Origin: Brevirhabdus pacifica
GTDB lineage: Bacteria; Pseudomonadota; Alphaproteobacteria; Rhodobacterales; Rhodobacteraceae
Assembly: GCF_002797755.1 (NCBI RefSeq)
Contig: NZ_PGFI01000011.1
Span: 372,001 to 436,000 of the forward strand
Reading direction: 5' to 3'
DNA length: 64,000 nt
Below, one piece after another: positions 42,813 through 50,347 of the stretch. The position numbers and the translations under genes were made by a program. Below the pieces are notes generated by a model. That model had not been told where the DNA came from. It saw nothing but the letters and a program-made list of their open reading frames with translations, and ran no database searches. Each line of letters begins with the position of its first letter. Position 1 is the stretch's first letter.

Positions 42813-43282
42813 GCCCCCTTGTTTTGCCGCGCCGCAGAGAGATGCGGCGGAGCAGCAGGGCGGCGCCGAGGGCCCCTGGTGATTCGTCCGCGATTCGGAT
42901 TTCGGACCAGATGGATGCCGTCGTGGACCGGAAACGACCCCCTCCGGCGCCCCGATCCGCGCCGATGGGCGAAGCTCCGCCCCCCTCTCCGGTGCGTCCC
43001 AGGGCGCCGAAACCTTGCGGCGGGGGATGGCCCGACCGTTGAGGGGCAAGGGGAGCGGCCCGCACCACGCAGGTTTTGCCCCGATTTCGTGCCCGGAACG
43101 CGCGAGTTTCGTTGAAAATCCCCGGGCTCCGATCTACGGTGAACGCCTGTCCTACGTTCGGGAGGACGCGAGGCTCGCCGCGGCTGTCGTGCACATATTC
43201 ACAAAATGCAATTCTATATTGCGTGCAGACCATGGCTTCGGATAGCATCGCTTGAAAAGGGAATGAATTGGGAGGATTCTCT
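42813..43282. other. 470-bp non-coding gap where soxW is normally found
   Basis: A CGCCGCA/TGCGGCG hairpin (42830-42849) closes soxV. The middle ~300 bases are GC-rich with no frame resembling a thioredoxin or containing a CXXC motif in a plausible setting. The last ~90 bases are AT-rich and contain the soxX control region. I found no intact or broken gene here. Confidence 0.6.
43192..43222. promoter_or_regulatory. Candidate control region of soxXYZA
   Basis: ACATATTCA begins at 43193 and matches the left half of the sox dyads before soxS/V, soxB and soxC; a matching right half is not clear. Next to it is a separate perfect palindrome GCAAT-TCTAT-ATTGC (43208-43222). soxX starts 60 nt on. 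In related systems SoxR controls this promoter. Confidence 0.45.
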
Positions 43283-43735
43283 ATGAAGCACGCTCTTTAT
43301 GGGCTGGTTGTTATTGCTGCGACTGCAACCGTGGCGATGGCGGCCGAGACTGCGCCGACCGATGTCAAATTCGAGGATGGTGCCGTCGGTGCGTCCCTGG
43401 GCCCCGCCGGTGATGCGGCGAATGGCCGGAAAGTTTTCGCGAACCGCAAGCTTGGCAACTGCCTGGCCTGCCACGTGAACAGCGATCTGGCAGAGCAGCC
43501 CTTTCATGGTGAGGTTGGTCCTCCCCTCGACGGCGTTGCCGATCGTTGGTCCGAGGCCGAGCTTCGGGGCATCGTGGTGAATGCCAAGAACCTTTTTGAG
43601 GGCACGATCATGCCCGCCTTCTACATCTCTGAGGGGTACAACCGCCCTCTCAAGGATTTCGCAGGCACACCCGTCCTGACCGCGCAAGAGGTCGAGGATG
43701 TGGTCGCCTATCTGATGACACTCAAGGAACAGTGA
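43283..43735 (+). CDS. soxX: Sulfur-oxidation cytochrome c SoxX
   Basis: The protein is 150 aa from ATG 43283 with GGGAGGA upstream. Signal peptide (MKHALYGLVVIAATATVAMA), haem c site C60-L-A-C63-H64 and a later TIMPAFY whose Met is the likely distal ligand. With SoxA it forms the periplasmic c-type cytochrome that joins thiosulfate to SoxY. Confidence 0.93.
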   Translation: MKHALYGLVVIAATATVAMAAETAPTDVKFEDGAVGASLGPAGDAANGRKVFANRKLGNCLACHVNSDLAEQPFHGEVGPPLDGVADRWSEAELRGIVVNAKNLFEGTIMPAFYISEGYNRPLKDFAGTPVLTAQEVEDVVAYLMTLKEQ

Positions 43736-43763
43736 TCCTTCCGGGATCGTGAGGAGATAAGAT

Positions 43764-44183
43764 ATGAATTTGACACGACGTAACGCGATGGCCCTCGGGG
43801 CCGCCGCCGCTGCGACGATCGTTGCACTGCCCGCAGGCGCTGCGACCTTCGAAGAAGCGGTCATGTCGGTGACCGGCGGCAAGGAAGCTGCCGAGGGCGG
43901 CGACCTGGTGCTGACCGCGCCCGAGATCGCAGAAAACGGCAACACCGTTCCCGTCGCCATCGACGCCCCCGGCGCCGTTGCCGTGACGTTCCTGGCCATC
44001 GGCAACCCGAACCCTGCCGTCGCCACGTTCAAGTTTGGCCCGCTGGCCGGCTCGCGCGAAGCTTCGACCCGTATCCGCCTTGCGACGACCCAGGACGTGG
44101 TTGCTGTCGCCGAGATGGAAGATGGCTCGTTCCAGACCGCGAAGCAGACCGTGAAGGTCACCATCGGCGGCTGCGGCGGCTAA
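43764..44183 (+). CDS. soxY: Sulfur carrier protein SoxY
   Basis: A 139-aa protein with a twin-arginine-like leader (TRRNAMALG) and the conserved C-terminal swinging arm ending in GGCGG, whose cysteine carries the sulfur intermediate. It forms a heterodimer with SoxZ and is exported folded. It starts 28 nt after soxX with GAGGAGA. Confidence 0.96.
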   Translation: MNLTRRNAMALGAAAAATIVALPAGAATFEEAVMSVTGGKEAAEGGDLVLTAPEIAENGNTVPVAIDAPGAVAVTFLAIGNPNPAVATFKFGPLAGSREASTRIRLATTQDVVAVAEMEDGSFQTAKQTVKVTIGGCGG

Positions 44184-44206
44184 TTTAGGTAAAAGGACGA
44201 CAAAGA

Positions 44207-44536
44207 ATGGCTAAAGGTGTTAAACCTCGCGTGAAGGTCCCGAAATCGGCATCCGCCGGGGATTCCATCACCATCAAGACCCTGATCTCCCACAAGATGG
44301 AATCGGGTCAGCGCAAGGACAGCGACGGCAAGATCATTCCGCGCTCGATCATCAACCGCTTCACCTGCGACTTCAACGGTGAGAACGTGATCGACGTGAC
44401 GATCGAGCCTGCTGTCTCGACGAACCCTTACTTCCAGTTCGACGCCAAGGTGCCGGAAGCCGGTGAATTCAAGTTCACCTGGTACGACGACGATGGCTCG
44501 GTCTATGAAGACACTAAGGCTATCACGGTCGAATAA
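44207..44536 (+). CDS. soxZ: Sulfur carrier partner protein SoxZ
   Basis: A 109-aa beta-sandwich protein without its own signal; it is presumed to cross the membrane bound to SoxY. Typical features are KPRVKVPKSASAGDSITIKTLISH near the start and GEFKFTWYDDDGSVYED near the end. It follows soxY by 23 nt. Confidence 0.95.
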   Translation: MAKGVKPRVKVPKSASAGDSITIKTLISHKMESGQRKDSDGKIIPRSIINRFTCDFNGENVIDVTIEPAVSTNPYFQFDAKVPEAGEFKFTWYDDDGSVYEDTKAITVE

Positions 44537-44562
44537 AGTATCTTAAAGGGGAGGAACGCCGG

Positions 44563-45405
44563 ATGAGACTGACCAAGATCAGCGCAATGGCATTTGCTGC
44601 ATTGATTGCGGGCGCGGGAGTCGCCACAGCAGACGAGTCGGCCGAGCTTTCGATTGAAGGCAAGACGATTCCGACGCGCGCGGAGGCTCCGGCGTATCTG
44701 GAGAATATCGACGAGGTCATCTCGGGCTGGGTATACCGGTCCGACGAGACCCAGACACTTCAGGCCGATGACTTTGACAATCCGGCGTTCGTCTTCGTGG
44801 ATACCGGGGCGGATCTGTTCGCGGAAGCGGACGGTTCCGCCGGCAAGTCCTGCAAGGACTGCCACGAAAATGTCGAGGATTTCGCAGGGCTGACCACGAC
44901 GCTTCCGCGCGTCAACGAGGCCGGCGAACTCGAGACCCTGACCGATCTCGTGAACGAGTGCCGGACCGAGCGCATGGGCGCCGAGCCGTGGAAATACTCG
45001 GGCACGCAGATGACCGCCGTGACCGCCCTCATTGGGCTTCAGTCGCGCGGCATGCCGGTCAACGTGGCCGTGGACGGGCCTGCTGCCCCGTTCTGGGAAA
45101 AGGGCAAAGAGCTGTACTACACCCGTGTCGGTCAGCTCGACCTCGCCTGCGCCAACTGCCACGAGGACAACTACGGCAACATGATCCGTGCCGACCGCCT
45201 CAGCCAGGGCCAGATCAACGGTTTCCCGACCTACCGTCTGAAGAACGCCAAGCTGAACTCGGTTCACGGCCGCTTCAAGGGCTGCATGACCAACGTTCGC
45301 GCCACTCCCTACAAGGAAGGCTCGGACGAGTTCGAGGCGCTTGAGCTCTACGTCGCCTCGCGCGGCAACGGGCTGGCGATCGAAACTCCTTCGGTCCGCA
45401 ACTGA
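44563..45405 (+). CDS. soxA: Diheme cytochrome SoxA
   Basis: A 280-aa periplasmic protein with a signal peptide. It has two haem c motifs, C97-KD-C100-H101 and C196-AN-C199-H200, and the catalytic cysteine C241 in GRFKGCMTNVRATPY, which carries a persulfide and ligates the active haem. Having two haem motifs places it with the Paracoccus type. It is last of soxXYZA; a perfect terminator follows 6 nt later. Confidence 0.95.
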   Translation: MRLTKISAMAFAALIAGAGVATADESAELSIEGKTIPTRAEAPAYLENIDEVISGWVYRSDETQTLQADDFDNPAFVFVDTGADLFAEADGSAGKSCKDCHENVEDFAGLTTTLPRVNEAGELETLTDLVNECRTERMGAEPWKYSGTQMTAVTALIGLQSRGMPVNVAVDGPAAPFWEKGKELYYTRVGQLDLACANCHEDNYGNMIRADRLSQGQINGFPTYRLKNAKLNSVHGRFKGCMTNVRATPYKEGSDEFEALELYVASRGNGLAIETPSVRN

Positions 45406-45410
45406 ATCTG

Positions 45411-45453
45411 AAAATGGCCCCGGCCCGAGGGATACTCGGGCCGGGGCCATTTT
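45411..45453. terminator. Perfect bidirectional-looking terminator between soxA and soxB
   Basis: Nineteen-base arms (45411-45429 and 45435-45453) are exact reverse complements: AAAATGGCC...CCGAG and CTCGG...GGCCATTTT, loop GGATA. The T-run on the right makes it a strong intrinsic terminator for soxXYZA, which implies a separate soxB promoter. Confidence 0.88.
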
Positions 45454-45464
45454 CTTTCGCTGAA

Positions 45465-45486
45465 ACATTCAAAAAGCCGCATATGT
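45465..45486. promoter_or_regulatory. Candidate SoxR operator before soxB
   Basis: ACATTC (45465-45470) and ATATGT (45481-45486) are separated by 10 bases, the same layout as at soxS/soxV. The element lies between the soxA terminator and the soxB ribosome binding site (AGAGGA, 45494-45499), so the promoter must overlap it. Confidence 0.5.
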
Positions 45487-45507
45487 ATTGTGGCAGAGGA
45501 TTTTCCC

Positions 45508-47202
45508 ATGATCTCTCGTCGTGACTTTTTGCAGGCCTCGATTGCGGCATCCGCGATCTATGGTGTCTCCGGGGTCGGTAACTGGTCCAAGCTCGCTGCT
45601 CAGCAGGCCATGACCCAGGACCAGCTGCTCGAGTTCGATACCATGGGCAACGTGACGCTGATCCACATCACCGACGTCCACGCCCAGCTGAAACCCATCT
45701 ACTTCCGCGAGCCCGAGATCAACCTCGGCGTCGGCGAGGTCAACGGTGTCCCCCCCCACGTGACCGGTGCCGACTTCCTGAAGATGTTCAACATCGAAGC
45801 AGGCTCGCCCCGCGCTTACGCCCTGACCAACCAGGACTTCGTCGCCCTGGCCCGTGAGTACGGCAAGATGGGCGGCATGGACCGCGTGGCCACCGTGGTC
45901 AACGCCATCCGCGCCGACCGGCCCGACGCGCTGCTGCTGGACGGCGGCGACACCTGGCAGGGGTCCTACACCGCGCAGAAGACGATGGGCCAGGACATGG
46001 TCAACGTGTTCAACGCGCTCAAGCCCGACGCGATGACCTCCCACTGGGAATTCACCCTGGGCCTCGACCGCGTGACCGAGATCGTCGACAACGAGATCGA
46101 CTTCCCCTTCCTGGGCGCCAACATCTACGACGCCGAGTGGGAAGAACCCGCATACGAGCCCTACAAGATCTTCGAGCGCGGTGGCGCCAAGATCGCCGTC
46201 ATCGGCCAGGCCTTCCCCTACATGCCCATCGCCAACCCGAAGTGGCTGTTCCCCGGCCTGTCCTTCGGCGTCCGTGAGGAGCGCATGAACGAGGTGGTGC
46301 AAGAGGTTCGTGATGCCGGCGCCGACTTGGTCGTCGTGCTGTCGCACAACGGCTTTGACGTGGACCGCAAGCTGGCCTCGCGGGTCGAGGGGATCGACGT
46401 GATCCTGACCGGCCACACCCACGACGCCCTGCCCGAGCCCCTGATGGTCGGCGAGACCCTGCTGATCGCATCGGGCTCCAACGGCAAGTTCATCAGCCGT
46501 CTGGACCTGGACGTGCGCGAGGGCCGGATGATGGGCTTCAAGCACAAGCTGATCCCGATCTTCTCGGACGTGATTGAGCCCGACGCAGAGGTCGCCGCCC
46601 TGATCGACGAGCAGCGCGAGCCCTTCAAGGCCGAGCTGGAGGAGGTGCTGGGCACCACCGACAGCCTGCTCTACCGTCGCGGCAACTTCAACGGCACCTG
46701 GGACGACCTGATCTGCAACGCGCTCATCGAAGAGCGTGAGGCCGACATCGCCCTGTCGCCCGGCTTCCGCTGGGGCCCCAGCCTGCTGCCGGGCCAGGAG
46801 ATCACCCGCGAGGATCTGCACAACGCCACCGCGATGAACTACCCCGCCGCCTATCGCACCGAGATGACCGGCGAGACCCTGAAGATCGTTCTGGAGGACG
46901 TGGCGGACAACCTGTTCAACCCCGATCCCTACTACCAGCAGGGTGGCGACATGGTCCGCGTCGGCGGCATGGGCTACAGCATCGACATCTCCAAGCCCCA
47001 GGGCGAGCGGATCACCAACATGACGATGCTCAAGAACGGCGAGGCGGTCGATCCCGCCAAGTCCTACGTCGTCTCGGGCTGGGCCAGTGTCAACGAGGGC
47101 ACCGAAGGCCCCGCCATCTGGGACGTGGTCGAGGACTACATCAAGCGCAAGGGCACTGTGTCGGTCGATCCGAACCAGTCGGTCCTGGTAAACGCCGGTT
47201 AA
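45508..47202 (+). CDS. soxB: Thiosulfohydrolase SoxB
   Basis: The protein is 564 aa from ATG 45508 with AGAGGA 8 nt upstream; a GTG 18 nt earlier is in frame but lies too close to the candidate operator. Twin-arginine leader SRRDFLQ. Dimanganese metallophosphatase motifs LIHITDVHAQLKP, LDGGDTWQGS and TGHTHDALPEP are intact, with a 5'-nucleotidase-type C-terminal domain. It releases sulfate from SoxYZ-bound sulfur. Terminators on both sides make it a single-gene transcription unit. Confidence 0.95.
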   Translation: MISRRDFLQASIAASAIYGVSGVGNWSKLAAQQAMTQDQLLEFDTMGNVTLIHITDVHAQLKPIYFREPEINLGVGEVNGVPPHVTGADFLKMFNIEAGSPRAYALTNQDFVALAREYGKMGGMDRVATVVNAIRADRPDALLLDGGDTWQGSYTAQKTMGQDMVNVFNALKPDAMTSHWEFTLGLDRVTEIVDNEIDFPFLGANIYDAEWEEPAYEPYKIFERGGAKIAVIGQAFPYMPIANPKWLFPGLSFGVREERMNEVVQEVRDAGADLVVVLSHNGFDVDRKLASRVEGIDVILTGHTHDALPEPLMVGETLLIASGSNGKFISRLDLDVREGRMMGFKHKLIPIFSDVIEPDAEVAALIDEQREPFKAELEEVLGTTDSLLYRRGNFNGTWDDLICNALIEEREADIALSPGFRWGPSLLPGQEITREDLHNATAMNYPAAYRTEMTGETLKIVLEDVADNLFNPDPYYQQGGDMVRVGGMGYSIDISKPQGERITNMTMLKNGEAVDPAKSYVVSGWASVNEGTEGPAIWDVVEDYIKRKGTVSVDPNQSVLVNAG

Positions 47203-47220
47203 CCTACCCGGCTTCTGGAT

Positions 47221-47250
47221 CGGGCCCGCCCTTAAGGGGTGGGCCCGTTT
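47221..47250 (+). terminator. Terminator after soxB
   Basis: CGGGCCCGCCC (47221-47231) pairs with GGGTGGGCCCG (47237-47247), one G-U pair, loop TTAAG, then TTT. It ends soxB and isolates soxCD. Confidence 0.75.
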
Positions 47251-47377
47251 CCGTCATCGAACTGGCAGACCCTGCAGTTTTCGGGCCACCGTCAGGCGGC
47301 TGAATATGCCGAAAAAGTCAGTAAAATATGCCAGCAATCGTTGGGTATGCGGGAGAATCCCGTAGACTCGAACTCAA

Positions 47378-47399
47378 ACATTCACTAATCTGAATATGA
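47378..47399. promoter_or_regulatory. Candidate SoxR operator before soxCD
   Basis: ACATTC (47378-47383), 10 bases, ATATGA (47394-47399); inside it ATTCA-N6-TGAAT is a perfect dyad (47380-47395). It is 30 bp before the chosen soxC start and overlaps an alternative in-frame ATG, which argues against that earlier start. Confidence 0.5.
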
Positions 47400-47428
47400 A
47401 CTTTTCAGAGAAGCGCGAGGACACGAGA

Positions 47429-48697
47429 ATGAGCCGTGAAAGATCTGCCCCCGCTACGCGCCGGGGATTTCTTAAGGCCGGGCTTGCCGCTGGGGGCGCT
47501 GTCGCCACCGGTGGTGCGGCTCGTGCCGCTGCCGGGGATCCGGCAATCACCGAAATCCAGCCCTGGATGCAGGAGCTGGGCCCGGGCGTTGACGAATTTC
47601 CCTATGGCATGCCGTCGCCCTACGAAAGCCACGTGCGTCGTCGGAACGTTGAATGGCTGACCGCCGATCCGGTCAGCTCGATCAACTTCACGCCGATCCA
47701 CGAGCTTGACGGCATCATCACCCCCAACGGTGTCTGCTTCGAGCGTCACCACGCGGGTGCGGCACAGGTCGATCCGGCCAAGCACCGCCTGATGATCAAC
47801 GGCCTCGTGGACAAGCCCCTGGTCTTCACCATGAAGGACCTGATGCGCTTCCCGCGTGAGAACCACGTGTACTTCTGCGAGTGCGCGGCGAACTCGGGCA
47901 TGGAGTGGCGCGGTGCGCAGCTCAACGGCGCCCAGTTCACCCACGGCATGATCCACAACGTCATGTACACCGGTATCCCGCTGCGCCTTCTGCTGGAAGA
48001 AGCCGGCGTGAAGACCAACGGCAAGTGGGTGATGCCCGAAGGCGCAGACGCCTCCGGCATGACCCGTTCGGTCCCGATGGAAAAGGCCATGGACGACTGT
48101 CTCGTCGCGTTCAAGATGAACGGCGAGGCGCTGCGCGTCGAGCAGGGCTACCCCCTGCGCCTGGTCGTTCCCGGCTGGGAAGGCAACATGTGGGTCAAGT
48201 GGCTCCGCCGCCTCGAAGTTGGTGACGAGCCTTGGCATCACCGCGAAGAGACGTCCAAGTACACGGACCTCATGGCCGACGGTAAGGCACGCCGCTTCAC
48301 CTGGGAGATGGACGCCAAGTCGGTCATCACCAACCCCAGCCCGCAGGCGCCGCTGACCCACGGCAAGGGCCGCACCGTGCTGACCGGCATCGCCTGGTCC
48401 GGCCGCGGCACCATCCCGCGCGTCGACGTCACCATCGACGGCGGCAAGAACTGGCACGAGGCCCGCATGTCCGGCCCGTCGCTGAGCAAATCCATGCACC
48501 GGTTCTACTTCGAGTTCGAATGGGACGGCACGCCGCTTCTGCTGCAGAGCCGCGCCCATGACAGCACCGGCTACGTGCAGCCCACCAAGGACGAGCTGCG
48601 CAAGATCCGGGGCGAGAATTCGATCTACCACAACAATGGTATCCAGACCTGGTACATCAACGAAAAGGGCGAGGCCGAAAATGTCGAAATCAGTTAG
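47429..48697 (+). CDS. soxC: Sulfane dehydrogenase molybdenum subunit SoxC
   Basis: The protein is 422 aa from ATG 47429. Twin-arginine leader TRRGFLKAGLAAG. The sulfite-oxidase-type molybdopterin domain holds the candidate Mo-ligating cysteine C152 in VYFCECAANSGMEW, followed by a C-terminal dimerisation domain. With SoxD it oxidises the sulfane sulfur on SoxY by six electrons. It ends inside soxD, which begins 17 nt before the soxC stop. Confidence 0.95.
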   Translation: MSRERSAPATRRGFLKAGLAAGGAVATGGAARAAAGDPAITEIQPWMQELGPGVDEFPYGMPSPYESHVRRRNVEWLTADPVSSINFTPIHELDGIITPNGVCFERHHAGAAQVDPAKHRLMINGLVDKPLVFTMKDLMRFPRENHVYFCECAANSGMEWRGAQLNGAQFTHGMIHNVMYTGIPLRLLLEEAGVKTNGKWVMPEGADASGMTRSVPMEKAMDDCLVAFKMNGEALRVEQGYPLRLVVPGWEGNMWVKWLRRLEVGDEPWHHREETSKYTDLMADGKARRFTWEMDAKSVITNPSPQAPLTHGKGRTVLTGIAWSGRGTIPRVDVTIDGGKNWHEARMSGPSLSKSMHRFYFEFEWDGTPLLLQSRAHDSTGYVQPTKDELRKIRGENSIYHNNGIQTWYINEKGEAENVEIS

Positions 48698-50060
48698 CAT
48701 CGCCGCCGTCCTCGGGGCCACAGCGGTCCTCGGGCTGGCGTACACGACCGCCGACTTCAACGTCACGCCTCTGCCGGCCCAGAAGCGGGTCGACGTCGTG
48801 GCTTCGGTCAAGGCTGAAGAGCCCGCCGAGACCGCCCAGGTTGCCCGCGCCGAAACCGCGGCGACCCCGGCACCTGTGAAGCCCGCATTCACCGCCAACC
48901 TGTCCGGCGCGGCACACGCCGCCGAGGGCGCGGCCGACGCGGCCGTCCTGCCCGCAGGCTACAGCGGCGACACTGGCAACTTCGGTCTTGGCCGCCCGGC
49001 CACCGAGGAAGAGATCGCGGCCTGGGACATCGACGTGCGTCCCGACGGCGCCGGTCTGCCCGAGGGCAGCGGCTCAGTCATGGATGGTGAGCCTCTCTAC
49101 ACCGACAACTGTGCGGTCTGTCACGGTGACTTCGGTGAGGCCGTGGGCCGCTGGCCGGTCCTGGCCGGTGGCAAGGGTTCGCTGAAGAACGATCGTCCGG
49201 TGAAGACGATCGGCTCCTACTGGCCCTACCTGTCGACGGTGTTCGACTACGTGAACCGCGCCATGCCCTTCGGCAACGCGCAGTCGCTGACCAACGATGA
49301 AGTCTACGCGATCACGGCCTACCTGCTGTATCTCAACGACCTGGTCGACGACGAGTTCACCCTGTCGAAAGAGACGTTCCTGGACGTCAAGATGCCGAAC
49401 GCGGAAGCCTTCTACCCCGACGATCGGGCAGAGGTTGAACTGCCGAAGTTCTCGGGCGAGGTCTGCATGACCGACTGCAAACCCGAGGTCGAGATCACCG
49501 CGCGCGCCGCGATCGTTGACGTGACCCCCGAGGACACGGCGACCCGCAAGGCACGTGAGGCCGAGGCAACCGGCGAGGATTCGGGCGTGACCGAAGCCGA
49601 CGCAGCCGCCCCGGCGGAAGAGGCATCGGAAGAGGCACCCGCCGAGGAAGCGACCGAAGAAGCCGCAGCAACCGAAGAAAAGGCAGAGGCTCCGGCCGCA
49701 GCCGAAGCTCCGGTCGTGGCCTCCGAGACCGCTGCCGATCCCGAGCTGATCGCCGACGGCGAGAAGGTCTTCAAGAAGTGCAAGGCCTGCCACCAGGTCG
49801 GTGACGGCGCCAAGAACAAGTCGGGCCCGATGCTGAACGGCATCGTCGGTGCGACCGCAGGCACTGTCGACGGTTTCCGCTACTCTTCCGCCATGGAAGA
49901 GGCCGGCGCCGGCGGCCTGGTCTGGACCAAGGAAAACCTCCACGGCTTCCTGACCAAGCCGAAGGACTTCCTGGACGGCACCAAGATGGGCTTCAGCGGC
50001 CTGCGCAAGGAAGACGATCGCGAAGCGGTCATCGCCTATATCGGTTCGTTCACCAAGTAA
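48681..50060 (+). CDS. soxD: Sulfane dehydrogenase diheme cytochrome SoxD
   Basis: A 459-aa protein starting inside soxC. It has a membrane anchor or signal (SVSIAAVLGATAVLGLAY) and haem motifs C144-AV-C147-H148 and C367-KA-C370-H371. An Ala/Glu-rich linker (~290-350) separates the N-terminal SoxD domain from a mitochondrial-type cytochrome c domain (KSGPMLNGIVG near the second haem). Electrons from SoxC pass through it to small cytochromes c. No soxE, F, G or H follows. Confidence 0.94.
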   Translation: MSKSVSIAAVLGATAVLGLAYTTADFNVTPLPAQKRVDVVASVKAEEPAETAQVARAETAATPAPVKPAFTANLSGAAHAAEGAADAAVLPAGYSGDTGNFGLGRPATEEEIAAWDIDVRPDGAGLPEGSGSVMDGEPLYTDNCAVCHGDFGEAVGRWPVLAGGKGSLKNDRPVKTIGSYWPYLSTVFDYVNRAMPFGNAQSLTNDEVYAITAYLLYLNDLVDDEFTLSKETFLDVKMPNAEAFYPDDRAEVELPKFSGEVCMTDCKPEVEITARAAIVDVTPEDTATRKAREAEATGEDSGVTEADAAAPAEEASEEAPAEEATEEAAATEEKAEAPAAAEAPVVASETAADPELIADGEKVFKKCKACHQVGDGAKNKSGPMLNGIVGATAGTVDGFRYSSAMEEAGAGGLVWTKENLHGFLTKPKDFLDGTKMGFSGLRKEDDREAVIAYIGSFTK

Positions 50061-50081
50061 GCGAACGCCAGATTGCAACGG

Positions 50082-50110
50082 AAGGGCGCGGGGACATCCC
50101 CGCGCCCTTT
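50082..50110 (+). terminator. Terminator after soxD
   Basis: GGGCGCGGGG (50084-50093) pairs with CCCCGCGCCC (50098-50107) around ACAT and is followed by TTT. It ends soxCD and precedes the bhc promoter region. Confidence 0.8.
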
Positions 50111-50193
50111 CGCGTTTCCGGGGGGCAGGGGCGACCGGCGAGGGGCGAGGGCGGCACCCCCTCTTGGGGGGGCGCCCTCATCTGCACGATTCG

Positions 50194-50258
50194 TTTTTGA
50201 AAAAGTGATCCATATTTTTGAAAAAGGATAAGGTGCGGAAATTTAGTATATTTTCCGC
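50194..50258. promoter_or_regulatory. Repeats in the bhcA promoter region
   Basis: TTTTTGAAAAAG occurs at 50194-50205 and again at 50215-50226, exactly 21 bp apart, each nearly palindromic. Just downstream GCGGAAA (50235-50241) and TTTCCGC (50252-50258) form a 7-bp dyad with a 10-nt spacer. The GGAAA/TTTCC style suits an IclR-family regulator such as BhcR. The assignment is inference because no bhcR gene is in the window. Confidence 0.5.
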
Positions 50259-50347
50259 TCTGTGCGAAAAAAGAAAAAGTATTTCAAAAAAATTGCGACG
50301 GCGTGGTCCCGGGCGTATGTTGCCCTCGAAAGAGGAGGATTCCCGAT

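Larger units (their letters stand above)
50061..50347. other. soxD-bhcA intergenic region
   Basis: After the soxD terminator comes a second GC-rich hairpin (GAGGGCG 50147-50153/CGCCCTC 50173-50179, with CCCCC/GGGGG inside). An abrupt switch to AT-rich sequence runs from ~50190 to 50295. That part holds the bhcA control repeats annotated separately. No gene is seen; a short frame beginning at a TTG (50218) runs out of phase into bhcA and is not credible. Confidence 0.55.

Noticed and set aside
42819-43248. Small frames in the soxV-soxX gap as a soxW remnant
   Set aside because: None has a thioredoxin CXXC site, signal peptide or ribosome binding site; base composition suggests non-coding DNA.
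45490-45508. GTG start for soxB at 45490
   Set aside because: It lies only four bases beyond the candidate operator/promoter and lacks a ribosome binding site; ATG 45508 has AGAGGA at proper spacing.
47396-47428. ATG start for soxC at 47396
   Set aside because: It overlaps the candidate operator and would put a non-typical stretch before the twin-arginine leader.
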